Assembly: GCA_041666155.1 (NCBI GenBank)
Contig: JBAYHM010000121.1
Coordinates: forward strand, 1-12,615
Length of the DNA: 12,615 nucleotides
Source: SZUA-426 sp041666155
GTDB taxonomy: Bacteria > Spirochaetota > Spirochaetia > Treponematales > Breznakiellaceae
Reading direction: 5' to 3'
Shown here: in pieces, positions 1 to 6,784 of the stretch
Layout: each line of letters begins with the position of its first letter
Numbering within the stretch: the stretch's first letter is position 1
Notes under the pieces: generated by a model
The model's database searches: none
Told to the model about the DNA's origin: nothing
Seen by the model: the letters and a program-made list of their open reading frames with translations, nothing else
Made by a program: the position numbers and the translations under genes

Positions 1-6
1 TACCAT

Positions 7-40
7 GCGCGACCGTCCCGTTCATAGACAGTTGTCGCGC
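7..40. repeat. Short inverted repeat downstream of the first minus-strand gene
   Basis: GCGCGAC at 7-13 is the exact reverse complement of GTCGCGC at 34-40, giving a 7-bp stem with a 20-base loop. It lies just past the stop codon of the minus-strand gene ending at 42, where a transcription end signal would be expected. No T-run follows on either strand, so it is not a convincing intrinsic terminator. Chance is possible at this GC content. Confidence 0.25.
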
Positions 41-41
41 C

Positions 42-1205
42 TCATTTCTGGATAAGCGCCTGCGCGATCTGTAGTACGGGAAAAATCACGCATACGGCGA
101 TGAATACGATCTCCAGCACGAGTTGTCGCTGCTGCGCCGTATCGGTTTTGGCCATATCGTAGACGGATTCCAGGATATCCAGCCGTCGTTCGACGGAACG
201 CTTCCAACCCTCGGTGTTGAAGATTTCGCAGAGGCGGTCGTAGATTTGGCAGAGATAGAAGTCTCCGATGATCTTGGACGAATTTTCCAAATTTTCCAGG
301 ATGAACAACGCTTCAAAACGCAGCGTCTGAATGCGAGCAAATTTGGCGCTGGGAGACGCTTCCTTGGACGGCGTGTTTCGTTTGGATACGCCGTAGCCCA
401 CCAAATCGTTCTCGGCTTCTTCCAACCGGAGGTCCAACAGCCGGTCAAGCGCGCGCAGTTCCAGCAAGCGGTAATTCGCGTGTTCGGCGATGAGCAGTAT
501 GTCCTCGTAATCGCCGCGGGGCTCTATGATAAAGCATCGGTCCATATCGAAAACTGAAAGATCGTCGGCACGATACGAAAACGGACGGGAGAGCGCCGCG
601 TTGATCTGTCCCGAGTGCAGGCGCGGTCGGTTCTTCTCCCCGATGATGAGCGCCGCGATCTCGTCCCGGTGTTCGGCGAAGAAGCTTTCCACGTCGGTGG
701 GCGGATCCAAGAGGCAGAAGGCCGTGTACGACTCCTCGTCGCGCCTTTCGTCCGACACCGGCGCGACGATCGCTTTGGCGGTTCCTTCGTTCACGTGCCG
801 GAAGAGCCGGGCGGCCCAGGACGCGATGTTCAGATCCTCTCCCCCGACGCGTACGACCGGACGGGCAGCCGCGTCGGCGAGATTGTCTATCCTGAAACGG
901 CCCCGTTCGCGAATCACGATCGTCATGGCTCCGTCGTCGTAGATCTTGATCTCCGCGTGCACGTCGACTATTTTTTCGTAGCCGCTTTCCCCGACCGGGA
1001 AACAGAACGGCGTGGGAAGGCTGAGCGACGCCGGCGTGTCGCGGCTTTGAACTTTTCTCTTCTCCGTCGGAAGGTAGTCATCCGCGGGGAAGCCCGCTTC
1101 GCGCACGGCCTCTTGCGCCTTATTCAGGTCCACAGCGCGCCCTAAATCGTAGATGAAGAATGAGACGATTTCAAAAAGTCGTTTACCGTTTTTTTTTGCG
1201 CTCAT
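42..1205 (-). CDS. Hypothetical protein with C-terminal membrane anchor, distantly RMD1/DUF155-like
   Basis: The protein has 387 residues from the chosen start. It is mostly soluble and charged. One strongly hydrophobic segment near the C-terminus (about 363-382, LVLEIVFIAVCVIFPVLQ) is preceded by a helical region rich in Leu, Glu and Arg (about 250-355). There is no signal peptide, so a tail-anchored topology with the bulk in the cytoplasm is likely. The C-terminal pattern (IYDRLCEIFN, then RRLDILESVYD, then an LE-led membrane helix) recalls the RMD1/DUF155 family; this is a weak resemblance from memory, not an assignment. An in-frame ATG exists at 1226, but it lies upstream of a TATACT box at 1217-1212. 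The ATG at 1205 sits exactly six bases after that box and has no Shine-Dalgarno sequence, so it is the preferred, probably leaderless, start. The gene is divergent from the coiled-coil gene at 1283. Confidence 0.75.
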   Translation of the reverse strand: MSAKKNGKRLFEIVSFFIYDLGRAVDLNKAQEAVREAGFPADDYLPTEKRKVQSRDTPASLSLPTPFCFPVGESGYEKIVDVHAEIKIYDDGAMTIVIRERGRFRIDNLADAAARPVVRVGGEDLNIASWAARLFRHVNEGTAKAIVAPVSDERRDEESYTAFCLLDPPTDVESFFAEHRDEIAALIIGEKNRPRLHSGQINAALSRPFSYRADDLSVFDMDRCFIIEPRGDYEDILLIAEHANYRLLELRALDRLLDLRLEEAENDLVGYGVSKRNTPSKEASPSAKFARIQTLRFEALFILENLENSSKIIGDFYLCQIYDRLCEIFNTEGWKRSVERRLDILESVYDMAKTDTAQQRQLVLEIVFIAVCVIFPVLQIAQALIQK

Positions 1206-1211
1206 GCGGAA

Positions 1212-1240
1212 AGTATATACCGTCATTGTTAAAAAGTCGT
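1212..1240 (-). promoter_or_regulatory. Promoter of the 1205 minus-strand gene, leaderless type
   Basis: On the minus strand a TATACT -10 box (1217-1212) is followed by TTCCGC and then the ATG at 1205. Transcription would therefore begin at or next to the start codon. The -35 candidate ACGACT (1240-1235, 17-base spacer) is weak. The same TATACT-N6-ATG layout occurs before the genes starting at 4352 and 7735. Confidence 0.6.
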
Positions 1241-1268
1241 TTGCCTGGACTCATTAGCGTGTTACACT
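1241..1268 (+). promoter_or_regulatory. Candidate promoter for the coiled-coil gene at 1283
   Basis: TTGCCT (1241-1246) and TACACT (1263-1268) are separated by 16 bases and would start transcription near 1275. The -35 box directly abuts the divergent gene's -35 candidate (1235-1240), so the two promoters lie back to back. An alternative -10, TAGTAT at 1278-1283, would start transcription downstream of the 1283 ATG. Confidence 0.4.
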
Positions 1269-1282
1269 TGCCGAAATAGTAT

Positions 1283-1852
1283 ATGGGATTAACAAAATGG
1301 TTAAAAAAATCGTTTCGCTGTTCGCCTCTCGTTTCGCGCTGTTCGCTTTTATTGCTGGTTTTTTTCTGGGGGTTTTCCTGGTCGGTTTCGTCCATGGAAA
1401 CAGGAATTCCGGAGCCCTCGCGGAACTTGAAGTCAGAGCTCACGCGGCTGGAGCAGATCTCGCGGCGGCTCGCGTCTCTCAACGAGACGCTCAGCAACGA
1501 GCTGAAAGACTCGAAACGGAACTCGGAAGAATTAGCGCTCTCGCTCGAGAATTCGAAGCGCGAGCTGTCAAGTCTGAGCAGCGAGCTGGAAGCCTCTCGG
1601 CTGCTCTCGACCGAGCTCGCGCGGACTGCGGTGAGCTCGGAGACGGAATTGCGCGAGCTCAGAACCGCGCTGACGAAAGCGGAATTCTCATTGCGGAATT
1701 TGGAAACATCGTTCGGGGCATACAGGAAAGAGGCGGAAGCGCAGCTCTCACGCCTTAAGAACGCGGGATTTTTTTCTCGCATCGTCGCGATCGTTTCGTC
1801 TCTTTTCGCCGTTGCCGGATGGACGGCGTTTTTTATAATAATGCTATTTTAG
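1283..1852 (+). CDS. Coiled-coil protein with N-terminal signal/membrane segment and C-terminal membrane helix
   Basis: The protein has 189 residues. It begins with a basic N-terminus and a hydrophobic stretch at about 20-37 (SLLLLVFFWGFSWSVSS), either a signal peptide or a membrane anchor. A long Leu/Glu/Ser-rich heptad region follows (about 47-160), then a C-terminal membrane helix (about 166-188). I recall similar proteins in treponemes, with the same AYRxEAEAxxxxL stretch near the end of the coil; no function is known to me. Codons in this frame are strongly G/C-ending (CTC, CTG, GAG, TCG, GCG), which marks it as the main coding frame. The start has no clear Shine-Dalgarno sequence. A second ORF of 153 codons (1297-1758) lies inside it. 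The stop is 19 bases before the next ATG, and the 3' end contains the promoter of that next gene. A phage i-spanin or envelope-spanning role is conceivable but unproven. Confidence 0.7.
   Translation: MGLTKWLKKSFRCSPLVSRCSLLLLVFFWGFSWSVSSMETGIPEPSRNLKSELTRLEQISRRLASLNETLSNELKDSKRNSEELALSLENSKRELSSLSSELEASRLLSTELARTAVSSETELRELRTALTKAEFSLRNLETSFGAYRKEAEAQLSRLKNAGFFSRIVAIVSSLFAVAGWTAFFIIMLF
1297..1758 (+). other. Nested ORF in a second frame: membrane segment plus coiled coil
   Basis: This frame reads 153 residues wholly inside the 1283-1852 gene. It has a very clean N-terminal membrane helix (FALFAFIAGFFLGVFLVGF) followed by an Ala/Arg/Glu-rich, coiled-coil-like region. The ATG at 1297 is preceded by GGGAT (1285-1289), a marginal ribosome site. 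Against real expression, its third codon positions are the second positions of the outer frame. Its Ala/Arg/Glu/Gln-rich composition is what a shadow of a GC3-biased Leu/Glu/Ser frame produces. I list it as an unresolved overlap, not a confident gene. Confidence 0.2.
1812..1839 (+). promoter_or_regulatory. Promoter of the cupin regulator-acyl-CoA synthetase unit, inside the upstream gene
   Basis: TTGCCG (1812-1817), a 16-base spacer and a perfect TATAAT (1834-1839) predict a start near 1846 and a leader of about 26 bases. That leader carries the Shine-Dalgarno sequence GGAAGGAG (1859-1866). The promoter lies inside the codons for the C-terminal membrane helix of the previous gene. A dyad, CGCCGT (1807-1812) and ACGGCG (1823-1828), straddles the -35 box and could be an operator. 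Confidence 0.6.
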
Positions 1853-1871
1853 ATAGCGGAAGGAGATACTT

Positions 1872-2474
1872 ATGTCTGAGGCACGAAGCCCAGGGGCCCG
1901 CATCGCCAGTATGCGTGAAACTCATCGAATAACTAAAGAATCGCTAGCCGAGCGCAGCGGTGTCCCGCTGGACCTGATAAACCGGATAGAGGACGGCGGC
2001 CTGACGCCGGACTTGGCTCCTTTGGTTAAGATCGCGCGCGCCCTCGGGGTTCGCTTAGGCACGTTTATGGACGATCAAGAGAACCTTGGGCCGGTAGTCA
2101 GCAGAAAGGGCGAATCCCGGCCGACAGTACGTTTCGCCGGGGCTTCAGTCGAAACCTCAGGTGGAACTCTTTCCTACGCCTCTATCGCGGCGGGAAAGAG
2201 CGGCCGTCATATGGAACCTCTTCTTATCGATATCCAAGCGGCGACTTCTAAGGGTGGGAGTACGTCCACGGATGCGTTAGCATCCGACTCTTCCCATGAA
2301 GGCGAAGAATTCATCTACGTTCTTTCCGGAAACGTGGAAATACGATATGGAACGGAACGCTATGTTCTCTCCGAAGGTGATTCCATATATTACGATTCCA
2401 TAGTTCCCCATCGGGTACTCGCGAGCGGCGGGAAAAACGCCCGTATTCTGGCCGTCGTGTACGCGCCGTTCTAG
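1872..2474 (+). CDS. XRE-family transcriptional regulator with C-terminal cupin domain
   Basis: The 200-residue protein has an N-terminal helix-turn-helix of the XRE/Cro type (about 9-66, with LAERSGVPLDLINRIEDG as the recognition region). A linker and a C-terminal cupin barrel follow (about 110-198). In the cupin, SSHEGEEFIYVLSG (140-153) and GDSIYYDSIVPHRV (169-182) are the two motifs. H142, E146 and H180 occupy expected metal-ligand positions. The first His of the usual HxH pair is Ser140, so metal binding may be altered or absent. Such proteins usually bind DNA in response to a small ligand sensed by the cupin. A strong Shine-Dalgarno sequence (1859-1866) fixes the ATG. The acyl-CoA synthetase starts only 9 bases after its stop, so co-transcription is likely and fatty-acid or acyl-CoA status is a plausible signal (inference). 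Confidence 0.93.
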   Translation: MSEARSPGARIASMRETHRITKESLAERSGVPLDLINRIEDGGLTPDLAPLVKIARALGVRLGTFMDDQENLGPVVSRKGESRPTVRFAGASVETSGGTLSYASIAAGKSGRHMEPLLIDIQAATSKGGSTSTDALASDSSHEGEEFIYVLSGNVEIRYGTERYVLSEGDSIYYDSIVPHRVLASGGKNARILAVVYAPF

Positions 2475-2483
2475 GGGACCGCG

Positions 2484-4133
2484 ATGGAACTGATTGAATC
2501 AACACTCGGAGCGGTGCTCCGTGAAAAGACCCGTTCTCATCCCGACAAAGACTTCATCATCTATTCCGACCGGGGACTCCGCTTTTCCTATCGGGAATTC
2601 GACAAACGGGTCGATGAATTGGCCAAGGGGCTGCTCGCCATCGGACTAAAAAAGGGCGACCACCTGGGAATTTGGGCTACCAACGTCCCCGACTGGAACA
2701 CTTTCCTCTTTGCTACCGCGCGCGTCGGCATCGTTCTGGTGACGGTCAATACAAGCTACAAGTCCCATGAACTTGAGTATCTCATCAAGCAGTCCGACCT
2801 TGCCGCGTTATGTATCGTGGACGGCTTCAAGGATTCCGACTACGTCGCCATGGTTAATGAGCTCATACCGGAACTCAAGGAAGCAGAACGCGGCCGGCTC
2901 GTTTCCGCCAAATTCCCGGTTCTCAAGTCAGTCGTGTACATCGGTCCCCAGAAGCATCGCGGGATGTACAATTTCCCTGAACTGCTGCTGCTCGGACATC
3001 ACGTTTCGGATTCGCAGCTCGCGGCCGTTGAAGCTACCTGTAAAACCGGCGATGTCGTGAATATGCAGTACACGTCGGGAACCACCGGTTTCCCCAAAGG
3101 CGTCATGCTCACGCACCGGAATATTCTGAATAACGGCCTTTCCATCGGCGATTGTCAGAATTTCACGGAGAAGGATATCTTGTGCCTACCCGTGCCTCTT
3201 TTTCACTGTTTCGGTCTGGTTTTGGGAATGATGGCCGTGATCACGCACGGTTCCGCGGCTGCCATCATTGAAAGTTTTGATCCCCTCGTTGTTTTGGCGA
3301 CCGTGCAGAAAGAAAAATGTACCGCGCTGTATGGCGTACCGACGATGTTCATCGCCGAACTGAACCACCCGATGTTCAAGATGTTCGATACGACCAGCCT
3401 CCGCACCGGGATCATGGCCGGTTCCCCGTGCCCGATGGAAGTGATGAAGCGCGTCATTGAAGACATGCACGCGTCCGAGATCACCATCGCGTACGGCCTG
3501 ACCGAATCTTCCCCCGTCATGACCCAAACCCGCGTCGATGATCCGATCGAGGTAAAGGTCGGTACCGTCGGCCGCGAGCTGCCCGGCGTGGAAGTAAGCG
3601 TCCGTAACCCGGAAACGAATGAAGAATGTCCGATCGGCGTACACGGAGAATTGTGCTGTCGCGGTTACAACGTCATGAAAGGCTATTACAACATGAAGGA
3701 AGCCACCGAAAAGATCATCGATTCGATGGGCTGGCTCCATTCCGGCGACCTGGGCGTCAAGGATGAGCGCGGCAATTATATGGTGACCGGCCGCATAAAG
3801 GACATGATCATCCGAGGCGGCGAAAACGTGTACCCGAAGGAAATCGAGGAATTCCTGTATACATTGAACGGAGTTAAGGATGTGCAGGTTGTCGGTATCT
3901 CAAGCGTGAAATACGGTGAGGAAGTCAGTGCTTTTATTATCCTGAAGGCCGACGCGACACTCTCCGAAGAGGACATCCGGGACTACTGCCGCGGCAAGAT
4001 CAGCCGCTTCAAGATTCCCAAATATGTGTTCTTTATTGACGTGTTTCCACAAACCGCGAGCGGTAAGATTCAGAAGTTCAAGTTACGGGAGACAGGCAAC
4101 GCCAAAGTAAAGGAACTGGGTATCGGGACATAA
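2484..4133 (+). CDS. AMP-forming acyl-CoA synthetase (fatty-acid-CoA ligase family)
   Basis: The 549-residue protein has the family's full length and all core motifs of the ANL adenylate-forming enzymes. The P-loop-like YTSGTTGFPKGV lies at 196-207, the A5 motif YGLTES at 337-342, and GWLHSGDLG at 416-424. The hinge region GRIKDMIIRGGENVYP spans 436-451. The catalytic lysine of the C-terminal subdomain is K528 in QTASGKIQKF. It should convert a carboxylic acid, ATP and CoA to acyl-CoA, AMP and pyrophosphate in the cytoplasm. Overall similarity is to medium- and long-chain fatty-acid enzymes, but the substrate cannot be read from sequence. AGGGGA (2473-2478) overlaps the previous stop codon and serves as ribosome site, giving tight coupling to the XRE-cupin gene. 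No beta-oxidation gene is nearby, so the acyl-CoA may feed lipid synthesis or fatty-acid salvage. The gene appears intact. Confidence 0.95.
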   Translation: MELIESTLGAVLREKTRSHPDKDFIIYSDRGLRFSYREFDKRVDELAKGLLAIGLKKGDHLGIWATNVPDWNTFLFATARVGIVLVTVNTSYKSHELEYLIKQSDLAALCIVDGFKDSDYVAMVNELIPELKEAERGRLVSAKFPVLKSVVYIGPQKHRGMYNFPELLLLGHHVSDSQLAAVEATCKTGDVVNMQYTSGTTGFPKGVMLTHRNILNNGLSIGDCQNFTEKDILCLPVPLFHCFGLVLGMMAVITHGSAAAIIESFDPLVVLATVQKEKCTALYGVPTMFIAELNHPMFKMFDTTSLRTGIMAGSPCPMEVMKRVIEDMHASEITIAYGLTESSPVMTQTRVDDPIEVKVGTVGRELPGVEVSVRNPETNEECPIGVHGELCCRGYNVMKGYYNMKEATEKIIDSMGWLHSGDLGVKDERGNYMVTGRIKDMIIRGGENVYPKEIEEFLYTLNGVKDVQVVGISSVKYGEEVSAFIILKADATLSEEDIRDYCRGKISRFKIPKYVFFIDVFPQTASGKIQKFKLRETGNAKVKELGIGT

Positions 4134-4141
4134 AAAAAAGT

Positions 4142-4169
4142 GCCGGCCCACTTGATCAAGTGGGCCGGC
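4142..4169. repeat. Perfect 28-bp palindrome after the acyl-CoA synthetase gene
   Basis: The half-site GCCGGCCCACTTGA (4142-4155) is followed immediately by its exact reverse complement (4156-4169), centred on TGATCA. It begins eight bases after the stop codon. A run of eight A's (4132-4139) precedes it. On the plus strand no T-run follows. On the minus strand the hairpin is followed by T8, the layout of an intrinsic terminator for antisense transcripts. In plus-strand RNA it may instead protect the 3' end of the acs message. Confidence 0.8.
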
Positions 4170-4190
4170 CTTCGGTATATTGTATGCATT

Positions 4191-4217
4191 GGCGCGGGCC
4201 ATATACCCGTCCGCGCC
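4191..4217 (+). repeat. Hairpin in the post-acs spacer
   Basis: GGCGCGG (4191-4197) pairs exactly with CCGCGCC (4211-4217) around a 13-base loop. It is the second of four hairpins in a row. No T-run follows directly, so by itself it is not a terminator. Confidence 0.5.
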
Positions 4218-4223
4218 CTAACG

Positions 4224-4244
4224 CGTCCCTATCGGGGACGTTTT
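4224..4244 (+). terminator. Candidate intrinsic terminator 1 of the acs unit
   Basis: CGTCCC (4224-4229) and GGGACG (4235-4240) form a 6-bp stem with a 5-base loop, directly followed by TTTT (4241-4244). The U-tract is short, so termination may be partial. Confidence 0.55.
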
Positions 4245-4252
4245 ATATATGC

Positions 4253-4282
4253 GGGCGCCTTAACGGGCGCCCTTTGTATTTT
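4253..4282 (+). terminator. Candidate intrinsic terminator 2 of the acs unit
   Basis: GGGCGCC (4253-4259) and GGCGCCC (4266-4272) form a 7-bp GC stem with a 6-base loop, followed by the T-rich TTTGTATTTT (4273-4282). It lies about 70 bases before the histidine kinase start, so it should insulate that gene from acs transcription. Confidence 0.6.
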
Positions 4283-4316
4283 CTGAGTCCGTGAAAAGAC
4301 GGTATTTGTGTTTTAC

Positions 4317-4345
4317 TGGAATACGTAGCCAGCCGCGACTATACT
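4317..4345 (+). promoter_or_regulatory. Promoter of the sensor histidine kinase, leaderless type
   Basis: TATACT (4340-4345) is followed by TCTTGC and then the ATG at 4352, so the predicted transcript starts at or beside the start codon. No Shine-Dalgarno sequence is present. The -35 candidate TGGAAT (4317-4322, 17-base spacer) is poor. The arrangement matches those at 1205 and 7735. Confidence 0.55.
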
Positions 4346-4351
4346 TCTTGC

Positions 4352-6772
4352 ATGGAACAGGGCACGGAAAAACAGGTGATACGCAATTTCCGTACTCCAA
4401 ATGATTTTAAAAGCCGCAAACCGAGTCTTGGATTACGTCTTCTTATCTTGAGCGTCGGGAGCGCGCTAATATCGTCCGTTGCCCTCCTTTTAATCGCCGT
4501 AAACCTGAGCGATTCCTACGCCGCGCTTGCTAGATCAAAAGTTGACGAACTCATCCTCCAGGATTTGAACCACATCACCACCGGCGTCTATCATCTCGTT
4601 CAATCCGAAGGGGATTCCTTCTCGGCTGAATTGCTTCGCAGTTTGCGGGTCGCGAGGGCGTTTTTGGACAAATCGGGCAGTGTCTCCTTCGGCCCATCCA
4701 CTGTTAACTGGAATTCGATCAACCAATTCAGCGGAAAAATGACTTCGGTAAATTTACCAAAAATGTTTGTCGGAGGCAGATGGCTCGGGCAGAATGCCGA
4801 CCCAAAAATCTCGAGTCCCTTGGTCGATGAGATATCAGGGCTTCTCGGTATTACCGTTACTCTTTTTCAGCGTATGAACGCTCAAGGGGACATGCTCCGA
4901 GTTTCGACCACCGTCCCCAAAAAAAACGGGGATCGCGCGATCGGTACCTATATTCCCGCGGTCATGAGCGACGGTTCGCCGAATCCGGTTGTCGCGACCA
5001 TCCTGAAGGGCGATCGATTTGTCGGCAGAGCCGTCGTCGTTGACGACTGGTATCTTACCGCCTATGAGCCGCTTAGAACCGCCGATGGAGCCATTGTGGG
5101 GATGTTATATGTCGGCGAACGCCAGGCCGCTATAGAGTCGCATATCCGGTCGGCGATTCTTGGGACGCGGATCGGAGAATCGGGATATGTCTTTGTAATC
5201 TCAGGCCGGGGAGACCGCCGCGGGCGGTACATTATCTCTCAAGACGGAAAGCGCGACGGAGAAGACATTTGGGATATTGTCGATTCCAATGGCCGATACG
5301 TGACCCGGGATGTCGTCGATGCGGCGCTTTCATTACTTCCCGGACAATTCGGCACGATTACCTATCGGTGGAAGAATCAGGGAGAGCTTGATTTTCGTGT
5401 AAAGATAGCTCGGGTGGCGTATTACGCCCCATGGGATTGGGTTATCGGGACGACCGCTTACGAAGACGAACTCGGTCAGTATCGCATAGTGCTCGATGAA
5501 GGGCGAAGGCGGATGCTTCTTTTGATGACGATGACTGGAATCGTCATCATGCTTTTTGTCGGAGCCTTCGCTTTCCTTGTCTCGCGCAGCATCGCGCGCC
5601 CGCTTGCCGCATTGGCGGGGGCCGCGCGGGAATATACTCGCGGCGATGGGTGGAAGCCGGTTGCCGCGGCTAATTACGAAGAAGTCATGAGTCTCTCCGA
5701 AGCTTTCAACGCAATGGCGGAACGGATTCGCGACACGATGCAGGGACTTCGCTCAAGTGAAGAGAAATACCGGGGAGTGTATGAAAACGCGCTTGAGGGC
5801 ATACTGCGGACAACTCTTGACGGAAAGGTTTTGGGCACCAATCCCGCGATGGCGAAGATGCTCGGTTTTGCGTCTCCTGATGAAGCGATGCTGGCACTTA
5901 ACGAAATACAATCTCAAGCGTACGTCCAACCGGAAGACCGGAATCAAATTCTGTCCGATATACAAGAACTCGGGGCATCCGAAGGGCGGGAATTCCAGTT
6001 CAAGAAAGTTGGTGGTCCACCTTTCTGGGTATCGGTAAACGCATGGGCGCTCAGGGGGGAGGATGGTTCGGTTCAAGGAATAGAAGGGCTTGTGACTGAT
6101 ATCGATGAACGTAAAAAGTCCGAAGAAACGCTGCGTGCGACGCTCGTACAGAAAGAATCCCTTCTCCGGGAAGTTCATCATCGCGTGAAGAATAACCTGC
6201 AACTTCTTGTTAGTCTTCTCGGCCTGGAAACGACATTCTCTACCGATGCGGAGGCAATAACCGTGCTCGGCGATTTCGCGGACCGTGTTCGGGCGATGTA
6301 TCAGATTCATGAACTGGTATACGATTCGGTCGATCTTGATAGCGTTGATATGTACGAATACGCAAGGCTTTTAGCGGGTACGTTATACCAAACACATCGA
6401 GATCGATTCACCGATGTTGATATTGTTATTGAGGGGCGTCCCTTTCTGCTTAGCCTCGATAAGGCCGTACCTTGTGGCCTGTTGTTGAATGAAATCATTT
6501 CTAACGCGTTCCTTCACGCGTTTCCTCCAAAGGGGATATCGAAGGGGAGAATCCGCATCGAATTCCACACTGACGAGAACGGGCCGATCGAATTTTCCGT
6601 ATCGGACAATGGAATAGGCCTTCCCGAAGAGATAGGTCCCGGTGATGGCGGACGCCTCGGAATGATGCTTATCCCCGGGCTCTCCCGACAAATCGGCACG
6701 GATATGGTTTTCGAGCGACGACCCGAGACTATTTACCGGTTCCGTTTTATCGATGAGTTTTCTCGATCATGA
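4352..6772 (+). CDS. Membrane sensor histidine kinase, Cache-HAMP-PAS-HisKA_2-HATPase
   Basis: The protein has 806 residues. A first membrane helix (about 27-50) is followed by a large extracytoplasmic region (about 55-380). This has the look of a Cache_3/Cache_2 ligand-binding module, with the segments IGTYIPAVMSDGSPNPV, GMLYVGERQ, GYVFVISGRG and WDWVIGTTAY. A second membrane helix (about 385-408), HAMP (about 410-462) and PAS (about 468-595) follow. The HisKA_2 box VHHRVKNNLQLL has phosphoacceptor H610. The C-terminal ATPase has an N box (NEIISNAF, 713-720), a G1 box (DNGIGLP, 752-758) and a glycine-rich GGRLGMML. It should sense a small extracellular molecule and phosphorylate an unlinked response regulator, since no receiver domain is present here. 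It ends 12 bases from the convergent LuxR-type membrane gene. The start is set by the leaderless promoter. Confidence 0.92.
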   Translation: MEQGTEKQVIRNFRTPNDFKSRKPSLGLRLLILSVGSALISSVALLLIAVNLSDSYAALARSKVDELILQDLNHITTGVYHLVQSEGDSFSAELLRSLRVARAFLDKSGSVSFGPSTVNWNSINQFSGKMTSVNLPKMFVGGRWLGQNADPKISSPLVDEISGLLGITVTLFQRMNAQGDMLRVSTTVPKKNGDRAIGTYIPAVMSDGSPNPVVATILKGDRFVGRAVVVDDWYLTAYEPLRTADGAIVGMLYVGERQAAIESHIRSAILGTRIGESGYVFVISGRGDRRGRYIISQDGKRDGEDIWDIVDSNGRYVTRDVVDAALSLLPGQFGTITYRWKNQGELDFRVKIARVAYYAPWDWVIGTTAYEDELGQYRIVLDEGRRRMLLLMTMTGIVIMLFVGAFAFLVSRSIARPLAALAGAAREYTRGDGWKPVAAANYEEVMSLSEAFNAMAERIRDTMQGLRSSEEKYRGVYENALEGILRTTLDGKVLGTNPAMAKMLGFASPDEAMLALNEIQSQAYVQPEDRNQILSDIQELGASEGREFQFKKVGGPPFWVSVNAWALRGEDGSVQGIEGLVTDIDERKKSEETLRATLVQKESLLREVHHRVKNNLQLLVSLLGLETTFSTDAEAITVLGDFADRVRAMYQIHELVYDSVDLDSVDMYEYARLLAGTLYQTHRDRFTDVDIVIEGRPFLLSLDKAVPCGLLLNEIISNAFLHAFPPKGISKGRIRIEFHTDENGPIEFSVSDNGIGLPEEIGPGDGGRLGMMLIPGLSRQIGTDMVFERRPETIYRFRFIDEFSRS

Positions 6773-6784
6773 GATTCGTAGCAT

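Noticed and set aside
1206..1226. Upstream ATG at 1226 as start of the first minus-strand gene
   Set aside because: It lies before the TATACT -10 box and has no ribosome site; the ATG at 1205 fits the promoter.
1183..1782. A 199-codon minus-strand ORF opposite the coiled-coil gene
   Set aside because: It is Ser/Arg/Glu-rich as expected for the antisense of a Leu/Glu/Ser coil, runs across the divergent promoter region, and has no plausible domain.
3186..3740. A 184-codon minus-strand ORF inside the acyl-CoA synthetase gene
   Set aside because: It is wholly antisense to a well-supported enzyme, has no recognisable motif, and is His/Asp-rich as a shadow frame.
5753..6310. A 185-codon minus-strand ORF inside the histidine kinase gene
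   Set aside because: It is antisense to the PAS and HisKA_2 region, with no ribosome site or domain seen.
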